DNA of 64,000 bases from Serinicoccus chungangensis (GTDB lineage Bacteria > Actinomycetota > Actinomycetes > Actinomycetales > Dermatophilaceae): the NCBI RefSeq assembly GCF_006337125.1, contig NZ_CP040887.1:1302001-1366000 (forward strand), in the 5' to 3' direction. The position numbers and the translations under genes are program-made. This document shows positions 1 to 10,522 of the stretch, piece after piece (the first letter of the stretch is position 1; each line of letters opens with the position of its first letter). The notes under the pieces were generated by a model. The model saw only the letters and a program-made list of their open reading frames with translations, was not told the origin of the DNA and ran no database searches.

Positions 1-408
1 GGACCGCCACTTCCACACCGACCCCTTCGTGAACGAGTCCAGGGCCTCCAGATCGAGCGCTTGCAGGTCGGTGAGCGTCGACACGGGCCGACCCTTGTCC
101 CGGTGAAAGGCCAGAACGGACTCGGGCTCGCTGAATTGCTGGACGGTCTCGGTGACCCAATCCAGCAAGCCCACCACCGCCTTGACCGTGGGTTCGAGGG
201 TGAGGTCGACAGCAGCGTCGCCAGCATTCTTCAACGCGGTGGGGGTCTTGCTGCTCACGAAGTTGCGCGCGCTTGACGCGGTGTCTCCGATCTTGTGGCT
301 GGCTGCGCCAGTGGCTTGCCTCACCGCCGGGGGCAGCGCCCGGCGCTCGGCCTTCTTACGCCAGTGCTCCTGAAGATCGGCCCAGGCCTGTTGTTCGTAC
401 GACGACAT
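1..408 (-). CDS. EcsC-like protein, N-terminal part (runs off left edge)
   Basis: Reading leftward from an ATG at 408, the frame is open to the window edge (136 residues seen). It begins MSSYEQQAWADLQEHWRKKA and later carries LTDLQALDLEALDSFTKGSV, which resembles the N-terminal half of EcsC-family proteins (short N-terminal YE-x-x-A helix, then an LxxLDLExLD motif). EcsC proteins have no settled biochemical role; some occur in membrane or defence contexts. The ATG at 408 was chosen over an in-frame ATG at 438 because AGGGG lies just upstream of it, while nothing purine-rich precedes 438. It starts 53 bases after pglZ ends, on the same strand, so it is probably read with the Pgl operon. The family call rests on pattern recognition and the C-terminal half is missing. 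Confidence 0.6.
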   Translation of the reverse strand, partial: MSSYEQQAWADLQEHWRKKAERRALPPAVRQATGAASHKIGDTASSARNFVSSKTPTALKNAGDAAVDLTLEPTVKAVVGLLDWVTETVQQFSEPESVLAFHRDKGRPVSTLTDLQALDLEALDSFTKGSVWKWRS

Positions 409-461
409 TCCCGGCCCCTGCGCCGGTGCGCTGTGCATGCCAAGAGAGTAGAACACCGGAA

Positions 462-3362
462 TCACCCGATGAACTGCTCTCGCAGCAGCGGCACGTCGAG
501 GATGACCGTCGCGCCCTCGGTGCGGATCACGGGGTAGCTCTCGACGTTGAGCAGCTTGGCGAGCTGTGCGGTGGCACCTCGCACGAGGGCGGGGGACAGA
601 CCCAGGACGCCAGCGAGCTGCGTTCCGCCGAGCCGGGTGCCGGGGGCGGCGGCCAGCGCCTCGAGTGCCGCCTGCACCTGTGCGTCGTCAAGTGAGAGCC
701 GTCCGGCGACGGACTTCTGCTGCTCGAACACCTCCGACCGGAGGATGGCTTCACCCAGTCCGATCTCCTTCGCCGCCGGCGGGGGAGTCGAGGCGACGGT
801 CGAGGTGTCGAACAGCGCATCTTCCTGCGGTGCGGCCGTCGGCCGTCCACGTGGTGCTCGGCGGCGGTGCGCGGACGGCGCATCCACCTCCACCGTGGTG
901 GCCTCGACCGGAGCGACCGACCACCAGCGCGGTGTCTGCTGCCGGGCGAGCCGCAGATCGCTTCCATCCGGCACCTGCGGCCCGGGCACCAGGACGACGA
1001 CCGGCACGACGACCTCGGCCGGGGTGGCGCCGCCGTGGTATCCCGCCTTCAGGGGCCCGTAGCGCAACCGTTCGGACACCGGCAGCACCGCCCGACCCCC
1101 GTGCTTGAGCACCCGTGTCCCGGAGACCAGCACCTCGTCGGGGCCGGGAGGGGGGTCGGCGGCACGAGACCGGCCGCTTGAGATGTCCGGTGCGCTGCGC
1201 TGGGTTCCCATCCGGCGCTCGACCACGTGACCGTGGTCGGCGGTCAGGATGACGGTGCGCCCTGCGGCGAAGGCGCGCTCCAGCAGCGGTCGCAGGTGCT
1301 TGACGGCGTCAGCGGTCCACACGGTGCCGGCGGGGTCGCTACGGTCGAGCGCGTCGTCGATCGTGTTGAGGACGCAGGTCACCAGCTGCTGGGACGTGTC
1401 GGAGATCGCGAGCGCGACATCGTCAGCGACCGCGAATCCCGGCTGCGACGAGTCCAAGGGCTTCTTGTGGAAGATCTTGGGGCTCCTCAGACCGAGTGCC
1501 GACACGAGGGCTGCATACCCGGACTGCTCGCGGTCCTGCCCGCCGGTGGTCAGCTCCCCGCAGAGCAGGGACGCGCGGCTCACCTCGGTGAGCGACGGCA
1601 GGACGGAGAGGCCGGTGGCACGCGCGTGCGCCTCGGGCAGGAGTGCCTCCTGCCAGCCCTCGCCCCGCCCGAGGACGTCCGAGACGACCTCGGTCGCGAC
1701 GGCGGTGCTCATCCCGTCGAGCACCAGAAGCAGCGTCGGTGTCGCCTTGGCGACCGGGACGACGGCTCCGCGCAGCAGGTGCTCCAGCAGCCAGACCCGG
1801 TCGGTGCCACCAGGGGGCGCGAGATAGCCATCGAGGCTGCCGGCGTCGTCCTCGACGGCGCGTGCCAGCGCGGAGCCGAAGGCACGGTCGTGGACGTCGC
1901 GGACGGCCTGCACCAGCGCCAGGACGGCGGTGAGGCCCTCAGCCAACCGTGCGTCCGACACCCCCTCGTGCGCGTCGTTGGCCGCGGCGTCCACCCACGC
2001 GTCGGTGACACCCTGGCGCAGCGCCAGCGTGGCCAGGTCCGTGGCGGCCGGCTCGGTCGGGAGCGCCAGCCACCTGGACAGTCGCACCGCTGCCTGCACG
2101 GGCCCCAGTCGCGCGTCTCCGCGACCGGTCTCTTCGGGGTCGCCCAGGACATGACGGCCGACGGCCGCCCACGCCAGCTCGATCTGCTGCGTATGCCGCG
2201 CAACCTGACCGGACACGGCGTCCGGCTCGTCAGCACGGTCCGGGGGCCCCAGCGTGGCCGAGCGGAGGCGCTCGGCGACCGTGAGCAGGCGCGCGGTCAG
2301 GCCGCTGGGGAGCACGTCCGAGCGCTCGGCCAGCGCATCTGCGTCGATCTCGGCAAGGAGGGCGTCGGCCCTGTTGAGCAGCTGTCGTGCCACGTCGCGG
2401 GTCGAGCGGTCGTGCACCAGGTCGCTGACGACCTGGGTGGCCGCCTCACCGAGGGACCGCAACGCCGCGGTGGAAGGGGGCGAGCCGTGCCAGCGGTGGG
2501 CGAGCCGTGCCAGCCCCAGGTCGCGGGCATGCTGTGTCACCACGGCGTCGTCGTCGCCCGTGGTTCCACCGGCCCCTCCGTCGGGGGCGCTGGGCACGAG
2601 GAGGGACAGCACGACCCCCAGCGGCACGGCGTCCCTGATCTCGCCCTGCTTCAGCAGCTGGCGGAGCGGGGCCTCGGCCACACCGGCCGCCGAGCAGATC
2701 CAGGCCAGGGTGGCGTCCGTGACCCGGTCGCCCGCCGCTGCCCGGAAATCCGCGATCCTGCCGGTCAGGCCCGGGGTCGCCGTCCATCGCAGGACCCCGA
2801 GCACGTCGAGACCCCGACGGGGCACGTCCAGCCAGGCTCGTGCCACCGACCCCAGTGCGTGATCGCGGGTCAGGGTGCCGGCCGGCGCTGGGGGCCAGCC
2901 GTCCTCAGGCCGGGCCAGCAGCAGACCGTTGGCGAGCGTGCGGCTGTCGGGCTGCACGTAGAGCGCGGCTTCGAGGCCGGTGGCGGCGAACTGCTGCCGG
3001 ACCGACTCCCACGGGTCGGGCGTGCGCAGCTTGTGGCCCGCGAGATGGGCGAGGATGCCGACACCGAGGTCCTCCTCCGGGCGGTCGGTCACCACGACGA
3101 GCCAGCTCCCCGGCCGCTGCGCGAGCAGGGCCTGCCTCACGGCCAGCGCGGAGACGCACGGCGCCACCTCGACCGGGAGACCGCGGTGCTCCAACGTCGT
3201 GTGCTCGATGCTCGAGGGGTCGGCATAGATGCCGAGCACCGTGGCCGCGTCCCGGTGGGACGGCCCGTAGTCGTGGGCAGCGGCATCGTCGAGCATGGCC
3301 CGCACGACCGGCAGGCTGATGGCACCGGCGAGCTGACGCTCCGCACGAGGCGAGGACGTCAC
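462..3362 (-). CDS. pglZ: PglZ, alkaline-phosphatase-fold protein of type 2 BREX
   Basis: About 966 residues. PglZ is the signature protein of BREX/Pgl phage-defence systems; in Streptomyces Pgl it is reported to restrain PglX toxicity. The metalloenzyme core is recognisable: LLLVLDGMS near residue 549 (metal-binding Asp), ILTADHGHV near 705 (paired metal ligands) and [15 protein letters not shown] near 772, the His-Gly-Gly element typical of PglZ domains. An upstream in-frame GTG at 3377 exists, but GTG at 3362 is preferred: GGAGG ends 8 bases before it and its GTGA overlaps the pglY stop by 4 bases, as at the other junctions of this operon. It is the last Pgl core gene and is followed by the EcsC-like gene. 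Enzymatic activity is inferred from the fold, not shown. Confidence 0.93.
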   Translation of the reverse strand: MTSSPRAERQLAGAISLPVVRAMLDDAAAHDYGPSHRDAATVLGIYADPSSIEHTTLEHRGLPVEVAPCVSALAVRQALLAQRPGSWLVVVTDRPEEDLGVGILAHLAGHKLRTPDPWESVRQQFAATGLEAALYVQPDSRTLANGLLLARPEDGWPPAPAGTLTRDHALGSVARAWLDVPRRGLDVLGVLRWTATPGLTGRIADFRAAAGDRVTDATLAWICSAAGVAEAPLRQLLKQGEIRDAVPLGVVLSLLVPSAPDGGAGGTTGDDDAVVTQHARDLGLARLAHRWHGSPPSTAALRSLGEAATQVVSDLVHDRSTRDVARQLLNRADALLAEIDADALAERSDVLPSGLTARLLTVAERLRSATLGPPDRADEPDAVSGQVARHTQQIELAWAAVGRHVLGDPEETGRGDARLGPVQAAVRLSRWLALPTEPAATDLATLALRQGVTDAWVDAAANDAHEGVSDARLAEGLTAVLALVQAVRDVHDRAFGSALARAVEDDAGSLDGYLAPPGGTDRVWLLEHLLRGAVVPVAKATPTLLLVLDGMSTAVATEVVSDVLGRGEGWQEALLPEAHARATGLSVLPSLTEVSRASLLCGELTTGGQDREQSGYAALVSALGLRSPKIFHKKPLDSSQPGFAVADDVALAISDTSQQLVTCVLNTIDDALDRSDPAGTVWTADAVKHLRPLLERAFAAGRTVILTADHGHVVERRMGTQRSAPDISSGRSRAADPPPGPDEVLVSGTRVLKHGGRAVLPVSERLRYGPLKAGYHGGATPAEVVVPVVVLVPGPQVPDGSDLRLARQQTPRWWSVAPVEATTVEVDAPSAHRRRAPRGRPTAAPQEDALFDTSTVASTPPPAAKEIGLGEAILRSEVFEQQKSVAGRLSLDDAQVQAALEALAAAPGTRLGGTQLAGVLGLSPALVRGATAQLAKLLNVESYPVIRTEGATVILDVPLLREQFIG

Positions 3363-6300
3363 TCGACCACCCTCCACGTGACCTCGACCTGCTTGCCCTC
3401 GTGAGCACGGAGGAACTCCCGCAGGCCGGTGAGGATGTCCTCACCGTCACCCCCCGGGGTGCGAGTCACCCGGTGGAGCGACGGGTCGTGGACCGGTCCC
3501 GGATTAGGGCCAGGAGGAAGTGGGACGACGTCGGGGTCGTCACCGCCCGGTCCGGGGACCGGCGGCTGGATCGGCGGCGTCGGCACGGGCTTGATCGTGA
3601 GGGCCCACTCGAACGCCTCGTTGTCTGCACGCTGCAGCGCCTCCGCGGCGCGGGCGACGATCTCGTCAGAGGTGAGGTCGGTCTTGAGCCGGCTCAGCAC
3701 CCGCTGCGCGTCCTCGTCCGTCTCGGCCGACCTCAGCGGGTCCAGCCGCTCCCACCGGAAGCGCTCGAAGGCGGCGACGACAGCGCCCGCCTGCTTGAGG
3801 CTGGTGCCGAGCGCGTTCCCACGCCCGTCCTCGACCTCGGCGCCGAGCCGCTTCACCAGCTCCACACCCTGGAGCTGCTGCAGCGAGGCGGCGATCGTGG
3901 CGGCGCGGCGCGCGGTGGCCAGCCGGTCAGCGGTGCGTTCGGCAGCGTCGACGGGCAGCCCGAGCCGGTGGTAGGCGCGCTCGAGCTCCCCGACGAGCTG
4001 CTGGGCCGGGGCGGTGACCTTGCGTGCCTCGGCGTGCACCAGCTCGGCGAGCGTCGCCACCGCCTGGGGGGTGAGGAACGGCGAGGCGGACACGCCCAGC
4101 AGCTCGGCGGCGCCCTTGGTCGCCGCAGACCATTCGGCCTGGCTGGGCATCGGCTGGAGCCGCAGCTCCATCTCGGGGAGCAGCCTGCCGGGGTCGGGGG
4201 CGGGGATCGATGCTCCGCGGTGCCACCATGACCGCTGTCGCAGCAGACCCCAGGCCAGGATGACCAGGTCGCTCACCTCCGGGCGCAAGCCCCGGGCAGG
4301 CGTCAGCGCGTCGATCCACCGGCGGACCTGCGCCACCGTGACGGGTCCGTCGTCGATGCCGGCGGCGCCGGCCGCGCGGGCGAGCTCTGAACCCCAGGGC
4401 GTGAACCGGTCGTCCCCGAAGACGAAGTGCGTCTCGGCGGCGGTGCCCACGCCCAGCGCGTTGGCGACCCGGCGGACACCCTTGACGTCCCCCTGCAGCG
4501 GCACCCGCTTCTGCGGGTCGGCCATCGCGCGGACCAGGTGCGCGTGGACCGCCTTCAGGTCCGCCGGGCGCACCTCGACGTCACCCGGCTCGAACTCGGG
4601 GTGGGCGGGGTAGGTGGCGGCGTAGGCGCGGTTCACCAGGTCGAGGTAGGCGGTGCGCACGCTGGTCCCCCGGGGGCTTCCCGGGTCGAACGACCGGTCC
4701 AGGCTCGTGAGCACGCGGTCGTGGTGCGCCTCGTCGGTGAGCACCCCTCCCGAGGGCGCGAGCACGCCATACGCCTGCTCCAGAGCGCGGGTGAGGCTCT
4801 CCCGCAGTGAGCTGTGCTGCGCCTGGAGGATGTGCTTGGCCGTGGCCCGGTCCACCTCGCCGAGGTGGTCGGCGTGGCTGGACCAGCGCTCGCCGGTGCC
4901 CTCCAGCAGCCAGTCGAGGATCACCAGCCGCCTCAGGTCGCGCATCCGGTCCGCGGACAGGAAGTGGGGGAGCCAGACCACGGTGCGGTGCGGCTGCCCG
5001 GTGCTCAGGAGCCGGTCGAGGCGCGAGAGGTCCTCGGCGCTGGAGTGACCCTCCTCGTCGAAGGGGTGGTCGAGGACGATCCGCCAGGTGCCGGGCCGTG
5101 CGGCGAAGTGGTCGTCGGTGAGCCAGGAGCTGTCGCGGACGTTGCCGAAGACGAGGTCGACGTCGCGCCGGGACCCCCTCCAGACGATCTGGGTGGTGTG
5201 GGCGCCCAGGACGTCGGGGTTGCCCAGCTCGACGCCGAGCATCTCGGCCACGAGCGACTTGACGAGCTCGCGACGCCGGCCGGCGTTGTCCTCGCCCTTG
5301 GCGCGGTCGACGATCGACTCGTAGTCGACGTCCTCCAGCTGTACGCGGATGACGGGGTCGCGCTGGTCGGACTCGACGTGGATCTCCGGGATGGTCGCCG
5401 ACCAGCTCTTGACCTTGCCCAGCACGATGGTCCGTTCGTTGCCGGGCAGGGGGGAGCGGATGGACCCGTGGTTGAGCGAGGCCAGACGCGAGGGTGTCAG
5501 TCCCTTCAGGGCTGGGACGTTGGGGGCCACCGCGGACAGCAGCAAGGTCTTGGCCAGGCGGTCGTCGGCGAGGTATGCCGGTGGGAGGCTGCTCCGGCCG
5601 CTCTCGGCCTGTTCGAGGTCGTCGCGGGTGAGCCCGTGTGTGGACATCAGCAGCGGCTGGACCTTCTCCGCATACAGTGTCCGGGCTGCGCGGAAGAGCG
5701 CGGCCGCCTGGGTGTCCAGGGGTTGCTGCCCGTTGACGATGTAGTCGAACGCGTCGCCGACGGGGATGACGTCGTCGACCGACAGGCTCTCTCGTCGGTC
5801 CACGAGCATCTGCTGCATGACCTTCAGCGCGGTGCGCTCGCGCTGCATGACGCTGGCCAGGCTGCGCAGCGTCGAGACCAGTGCGGGGGAGAAGGGGTAG
5901 GTCCGACGGAACGCCACCTCGTCGGCCCCCCGGTGCGCCTCGTCGGTGTTCACCCCGTCGAGAAGCACGTCCCACACCTCGGGGCGGCGCTCGAGCTGGT
6001 CGAAGGCGTCGCTGAGCACCCGCTCGGACTGAGCGCCCTTAGGCATGAGCAGCCGCTGCTTGGCCACGTAGGGAAGGTTGTCGTCGCCGAGCTCAATGAT
6101 CGAGAAGCGGCCGCTCTGGTGGTTGAAGGCCCGCTCGAGCATCTCCTGCTCGGCGCCGCTGGCGCCGGCGTCGGCGAACCACCGCCGCAGATCCATCTGC
6201 CGGGCCACGAACGAGACGATCGGCACGGCTCGTCGGCCTGTGCCCGACTCGACGAGCTTGGTGATCTTCTGGCTCTCCCGGCGGAAGAAGGCGGGGTCCT

Positions 6301-7135
6301 GCACCGAGAAGGCGAGCCATAGCACCAGCTCGTCGAGGAAGAGCACGACGGCGTCGTAGCCGAGAGCCTTGGCGTGGCTGGAGATGGCGGCCAGGCCCGT
6401 ATCCAGGTCCAGGTAGGTCGCCTGCCTCGTGTAGGCGCTGAAGAAGCGCTCCACGAGGGCGGTGACGAGGCGCTGCCGCTGCTCGGTGTCCGGGGTCGCC
6501 GCGCGCGCCTGGTCATAGCTCTCCCGCGTCCACGTGCCCGCCCCGAGCACGGCACCCCAGGCCGCGTCGTCCGCACTGCCACCGGCGGAGCCGTTGAGGC
6601 CGGCGAAGAAGCTGTCGTCGCCGATCTGCCGGCGCATCTGCTCGGCGTTGGCGATGAGCCCGTCGGACTCGTGCACCGCGGGCAGGGGTGCGTCGGGGTG
6701 GAGGGCCTGGACCTGCCGGATGTAGCCGGAGAAGACCGCCTGCTCCAGCGACTCCGCACCGAGCAGGTGGAACGCGAGCGGGAGCACCTTCCTGTCCCGC
6801 AGGGCGGGGTCGTGACGCGCGACCACGCCGTGCAGCTCGGTCTTGCTGCGTGCCCCCGGGTCCTGCCGCAGCAGGGCGTGCAGGACAGCCATGAAGTGGC
6901 TCTTTCCGGAGCCGAAGGAGCCGGTGAGGAAGGCGCCGCGGCTCACGTCGGAGGAGATGGACTCCGACACCAGCCCCAGTGCCTGGTCGAAGGCCTCGGC
7001 GATCTCGTCGGTGACGACGTACATCCGCAGGGCGCTCTTGGCCCCCGACCCGACGCTGTCGGTCAGACGCAGGACGTAGTCCTCGTCGCCCGCCCGTTCG
7101 GGGATGGTGATGACGTCCTTGAGCAGTGTGGTCAC
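3359..7135 (-). CDS. pglY: PglY, large P-loop ATPase of type 2 BREX
   Basis: 1258 residues, the expected size for PglY. The Walker A motif [10 protein letters not shown] lies at residues 72-81 and is preceded by the conserved [11 protein letters not shown] segment. A Walker B-like [13 protein letters not shown] lies near residue 265. PglY proteins are cytoplasmic ATPases required for Pgl phage resistance, and ATP hydrolysis probably drives complex assembly or DNA-linked remodelling. The C-terminus has a proline/glycine-rich linker ([19 protein letters not shown]) before a short final domain. The start is a GTG whose GTGA overlaps the stop of the upstream DUF262 gene by 4 bases, and the gene end overlaps pglZ in the same way, so all three are probably translationally coupled. 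Confidence 0.93.
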   Translation of the reverse strand: MTTLLKDVITIPERAGDEDYVLRLTDSVGSGAKSALRMYVVTDEIAEAFDQALGLVSESISSDVSRGAFLTGSFGSGKSHFMAVLHALLRQDPGARSKTELHGVVARHDPALRDRKVLPLAFHLLGAESLEQAVFSGYIRQVQALHPDAPLPAVHESDGLIANAEQMRRQIGDDSFFAGLNGSAGGSADDAAWGAVLGAGTWTRESYDQARAATPDTEQRQRLVTALVERFFSAYTRQATYLDLDTGLAAISSHAKALGYDAVVLFLDELVLWLAFSVQDPAFFRRESQKITKLVESGTGRRAVPIVSFVARQMDLRRWFADAGASGAEQEMLERAFNHQSGRFSIIELGDDNLPYVAKQRLLMPKGAQSERVLSDAFDQLERRPEVWDVLLDGVNTDEAHRGADEVAFRRTYPFSPALVSTLRSLASVMQRERTALKVMQQMLVDRRESLSVDDVIPVGDAFDYIVNGQQPLDTQAAALFRAARTLYAEKVQPLLMSTHGLTRDDLEQAESGRSSLPPAYLADDRLAKTLLLSAVAPNVPALKGLTPSRLASLNHGSIRSPLPGNERTIVLGKVKSWSATIPEIHVESDQRDPVIRVQLEDVDYESIVDRAKGEDNAGRRRELVKSLVAEMLGVELGNPDVLGAHTTQIVWRGSRRDVDLVFGNVRDSSWLTDDHFAARPGTWRIVLDHPFDEEGHSSAEDLSRLDRLLSTGQPHRTVVWLPHFLSADRMRDLRRLVILDWLLEGTGERWSSHADHLGEVDRATAKHILQAQHSSLRESLTRALEQAYGVLAPSGGVLTDEAHHDRVLTSLDRSFDPGSPRGTSVRTAYLDLVNRAYAATYPAHPEFEPGDVEVRPADLKAVHAHLVRAMADPQKRVPLQGDVKGVRRVANALGVGTAAETHFVFGDDRFTPWGSELARAAGAAGIDDGPVTVAQVRRWIDALTPARGLRPEVSDLVILAWGLLRQRSWWHRGASIPAPDPGRLLPEMELRLQPMPSQAEWSAATKGAAELLGVSASPFLTPQAVATLAELVHAEARKVTAPAQQLVGELERAYHRLGLPVDAAERTADRLATARRAATIAASLQQLQGVELVKRLGAEVEDGRGNALGTSLKQAGAVVAAFERFRWERLDPLRSAETDEDAQRVLSRLKTDLTSDEIVARAAEALQRADNEAFEWALTIKPVPTPPIQPPVPGPGGDDPDVVPLPPGPNPGPVHDPSLHRVTRTPGGDGEDILTGLREFLRAHEGKQVEVTWRVVE

Positions 7136-9186
7136 TGGGTGTGCCTCCCTGTTTGTGCGACGGACGCGTCGTGCTCGTCATGGATAGTCGGGCGGTTGGC
7201 CAACGCAGCGCGAAGCAGCCCGACCATGTCCTCGTGGTGGGCACTGATGTCCTCGTCGTTCCAGCGTCCAGCCTTGGCCCGAGCTGCCATGATCCTGAGC
7301 TTGATGCTCTGGCGGAGCGCAGACTCATTCCTGGCCTTCTCGCGAGGCAGGTAGTTGCTGAAGTGCGAGTTCGCGCTGACAGTGACGAGCGCGAGGTTTC
7401 CCAGCCAGTCGAGAAGACGCTTATCACGCACGCGGAAGGCGTCCGAGAGGTGCTCGGAATCCTCCACCTGGGGGGAGAAGTGCTCCAACGAGGTGCGGTA
7501 GGAGAAGGTGAAGTCCCACGCTTCCCAGTCCAGGACCAGTAGATAGTCGAGATAGGTGAAGACGATGCGCGGGAGGGCGAACCCGAGTGGCAGGCCGTCC
7601 GGACTGGTTTCGGGCTCGTGACCCGGTCTTGCCCTGGGGCGCAGCCCCTCCTCCAGCCGGGATAGGGCGAACGACTCGATCCGGTCGAGCACCCCCTGTG
7701 CATCGACCCGCTCCCCGCGGTCTGCGAGCAGGGTGACGTAGCGGAGCACGTCGGTGATCCAGTGCATCGTGCGCGGGGAGGTGTAGGTGATCCGTAGGGC
7801 CGACTGAAGGAGCAGGATCTGGCGCTGCAGAGTCCATGGGCCAGATGCGGAATCGTCAGCGGCGAACGTAGGTCGGTAGCGCGGAGCCTGCTTTCCCTGG
7901 CTCTCTCCGCGCGAGAGCCTGTACAAGGACCAACTCCCCGGTTCATCGTCCGTGGTGGACTCGTGGCCGGTGGTGAGGGTGGCGTCTCGCTTGAGGATGT
8001 AGGTGTCGAAGAGATGACGGGTGCGCAGCAGGTCGGTCGTGAACTCCCGCACCCAATCCGGTCGGCGCGCGTGGTCGAGGTCCTCTAGCTGGTCAGAGAA
8101 CCGCTTGACGAGCAGCTTGTCGTCGAGCTGACGGTCGTCCCCCGTCTCGTCGGTCGTCGGTCTGCGTATCGCGAGGACGTGAAGCAGCAGTGTTGGGAAG
8201 GTGATCTGTGACGTGAAGCGGTCATCGCCGCTCTCGCGGCTCGTCTCGTCGCTCACTGCGGTACGGGCGTACCCAGCCACCGCATCGTCAAACGTCAGCG
8301 CGGTGGACTCTGCCAGGAGAAGGGTGCTCACGTCCGGCTCGCCCGTGTCCGTGCGGCCGTCGACGAGCAAGGCCCGCAGCGCCGCGAAGTCAGCGGTGGG
8401 GAGGTCCTCCCAGTTCTTGCCGAACACCTCGGTCCGCCAGGCAGCGTCGCCCGGGGTGGCCGTCATGGTGACGTAGTGCTCCATGTCCGAGCATGCCGTC
8501 CAGACATGGTTGAGCAGTGCGCGGTCTGCCGGGTCTGCCAACTGGCGCAGGAGGCGTGCCTTCACGATGTCGACAGGGCTCAGCTGTGCCCCCCGGGTGT
8601 TCATGATCTCGAAGTACTTATTGAGGTCCAGGGACCGATCGATCGGCATCCGGATGACGAACACGTTGTGGAGCAGATAGTCCAGCACCCGGTGCGACAG
8701 GAAGCGTGCACCCTGCCTGGGGTCCTGGAGGAACTGGTCGATGATGTGAACGGCCCGCAGGATCCCGGAGTCTTCCCGATTTGGATCCTCGGTCACGGAA
8801 CGGTCGGCATCGATAATGCCGTGGAGCGCACGGGTGGCCTTCTCCCTGGCCTCGTAGACCAGCGGCTGGAGAGAGCCGACCTGCCCCTGCAGTTCCGGCC
8901 TTGTCAACAGGATGTACAGCGTGGTCAAACGCTGCTGACCGTCGATGACGTCGAACGGATCGCGCGGGTCGGAGGGCGGAGCGACGACGAGGTTGCCGAG
9001 GAAGTACGCCTTCTGGTCGTCCCGCTCTGCCTCGTCGAGTACGTCGTGGATCAATCGGTGGATCTCTTCCTCCCCCCAGGTGTAGTTGCGCTGGTAAAGA
9101 GGGATGGAGTACCTGTCACCATGGTTGCAGAAGAGCTTTCCCACGGGGATCGCCTGCGGTTGATCGAATGTTGGTGCCTGCGCCAT
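7132..9186 (-). CDS. DUF262-DUF1524 protein (GmrSD-like) inside the BREX operon
   Basis: About 684 residues. The N-terminal DUF262 domain is clear: [10 protein letters not shown] near residue 35 and [15 protein letters not shown] near residue 85, the motifs linked to nucleotide binding/hydrolysis in the ParB/DndB-like fold. The C-terminal third holds a DUF1524-like HNH nuclease signature: LEHFSPQ (His-x-x-Pro) followed by [20 protein letters not shown]. This is the GmrSD layout of type IV, modification-dependent endonucleases. ATG at 9186 was preferred to an upstream GTG because it lies one base after the stop of the preceding DUF262 gene (TGACATG). Its own stop overlaps pglY by 4 bases. It probably works with the Pgl proteins, for example by cutting DNA carrying foreign modifications, but the target is unknown. 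Confidence 0.88.
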   Translation of the reverse strand: MAQAPTFDQPQAIPVGKLFCNHGDRYSIPLYQRNYTWGEEEIHRLIHDVLDEAERDDQKAYFLGNLVVAPPSDPRDPFDVIDGQQRLTTLYILLTRPELQGQVGSLQPLVYEAREKATRALHGIIDADRSVTEDPNREDSGILRAVHIIDQFLQDPRQGARFLSHRVLDYLLHNVFVIRMPIDRSLDLNKYFEIMNTRGAQLSPVDIVKARLLRQLADPADRALLNHVWTACSDMEHYVTMTATPGDAAWRTEVFGKNWEDLPTADFAALRALLVDGRTDTGEPDVSTLLLAESTALTFDDAVAGYARTAVSDETSRESGDDRFTSQITFPTLLLHVLAIRRPTTDETGDDRQLDDKLLVKRFSDQLEDLDHARRPDWVREFTTDLLRTRHLFDTYILKRDATLTTGHESTTDDEPGSWSLYRLSRGESQGKQAPRYRPTFAADDSASGPWTLQRQILLLQSALRITYTSPRTMHWITDVLRYVTLLADRGERVDAQGVLDRIESFALSRLEEGLRPRARPGHEPETSPDGLPLGFALPRIVFTYLDYLLVLDWEAWDFTFSYRTSLEHFSPQVEDSEHLSDAFRVRDKRLLDWLGNLALVTVSANSHFSNYLPREKARNESALRQSIKLRIMAARAKAGRWNDEDISAHHEDMVGLLRAALANRPTIHDEHDASVAQTGRHTQ

Positions 9187-9187
9187 G

Positions 9188-10519
9188 TCATCCGACCTCC
9201 CGAAGCACTGCAGCAAGCCGTTCGTCGTCGCCGTTACGGCTCTTCACGGTCTGTGGTGTGACCACGTTCTCCAGGGGTAACTGCGACGGATCGAGGCTGT
9301 CACGGATCGTCGCGAACAGGTTGAGACCCTTGACTCCAGCCAGTTCCGTCCCCTGCCCGAGTGCGTAGTTGTCCGTCGACCGCCACCCAAGCCGCTCGTA
9401 GGCCAGCCGCAGCGAGTAGGCCCACCGGAACAGACGCGGACCCACCTCCGAAAGATCGGCCTCTGAGTACTTGTTGGTGAAGTACAGCGCGGAGGCGACG
9501 AACAACTCTCGGCAGAACCGGAAGCGGGCCCCCCACCGGAAGATGATCTGGTCCTGCTCCGACAGCCCGTGGAGGGTGTTCTTGAAGAGCTCATCGTCGA
9601 GCCGGCGGGACTCTGCAAGCATGAACGCTGCATACTCGAAGAACGACCTTCCGGCGGCGATCGGCGCGTCCAGCTGGTGCTGAGCACGCTTCAGGTCGCG
9701 CAAGGCGGCCTCGTCCGTGGCCGGGCCGGCCCATGCCTGGAGCCCTGGGAGGACCGCCTTCGCGGCCCGGTGGTACTCCGCACCCGGGAGCCGGCGAGTG
9801 GCACGCCCCACCCCCTTGAAGAGGTCCAGGTCGTCCATCGTGAAGGCGTGAGCAGGCCGATTCCTGCTCCACTGGTGGATACGTGCCAGGTAGGTCCCGA
9901 AGAGCCGGTCGAGGTCGTTCTCCTCGGCCGCCTCCCACTGCTCGACCACGGCCCGCTGGTCTGCGGTGGTGGCATCAGCCATCTCACGCAGGTGGTAGGC
10001 CTTGAGCAAGTCGTGCGGGCGCAGCGCCTTCCCGCGGAAGTTCTGCGAGTCGAAGAACTGGAACGCCTCGTCCTCGTCGTCGGTGACGATACGCAGTACC
10101 TGCCCCTTCGCGCCGAGAAACTCCCGGTACCGGTCCTTGTCCCCGTCGGCGAGGCCTCTGACCTTGCGGGCGAGCTCCTGATAGGCCAGCTGGATCGCAG
10201 TGCCGCCTTGCTCGAGCTGCTCGGCCCTGGCTCCGCGCAGGAGCGTCCGCAGTAGGTGCAGGGTGAGGAGTCGCTGCTGCCCGTCCACCACCTCGAAGTG
10301 GATCTCGCACTCCCGGTGGAGCAGGATCAGTGTCCCCATGATGTAGGGCCGGTCTGGTCGCTCCTTCGAGGCGTCGGCGATGTCAGTGAACAGCTGCGCG
10401 GCCACCCGTGGTGTCCATGAGTACGGGCGCTGAAAATCCGGGATGCGTAGCTCCGGGGCGTGGGGGCCGAGGAGGTCATCGACCGAAACGAAGTCGAGGA
10501 GGTGCTCAAGAACCGCCAT
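9188..10519 (-). CDS. DUF262 protein without an HNH domain
   Basis: 443 residues. DUF262 motifs are present: LRIPDFQRPYSW near residue 25 and FEVVDGQQRLLTLHLL near residue 75. The rest is helical and I see no DUF1524 His-x-x-Pro or GNLTL motif, so it looks like a GmrS-type subunit lacking the nuclease half. It starts 3 bases after pglX ends and ends 1 base before the ATG of the nuclease-bearing DUF262 gene. The pair may therefore form a two-subunit enzyme, by analogy with GmrS and GmrD. The codon mix is slightly more A/T-rich than in the flanking pgl genes. The function within BREX is inferred only from position. Confidence 0.85.
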   Translation of the reverse strand: MAVLEHLLDFVSVDDLLGPHAPELRIPDFQRPYSWTPRVAAQLFTDIADASKERPDRPYIMGTLILLHRECEIHFEVVDGQQRLLTLHLLRTLLRGARAEQLEQGGTAIQLAYQELARKVRGLADGDKDRYREFLGAKGQVLRIVTDDEDEAFQFFDSQNFRGKALRPHDLLKAYHLREMADATTADQRAVVEQWEAAEENDLDRLFGTYLARIHQWSRNRPAHAFTMDDLDLFKGVGRATRRLPGAEYHRAAKAVLPGLQAWAGPATDEAALRDLKRAQHQLDAPIAAGRSFFEYAAFMLAESRRLDDELFKNTLHGLSEQDQIIFRWGARFRFCRELFVASALYFTNKYSEADLSEVGPRLFRWAYSLRLAYERLGWRSTDNYALGQGTELAGVKGLNLFATIRDSLDPSQLPLENVVTPQTVKSRNGDDERLAAVLREVG

Positions 10520-10522
10520 GTC

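Noticed and set aside
1227..3404. A 725-residue open frame on the + strand opposite pglZ
   Set aside because: It lies fully antisense to pglZ, has Arg/Gly/Gln-rich composition and no domain. It is a GC-rich shadow frame, like the 502-residue frame opposite pglY at 4814-6322.
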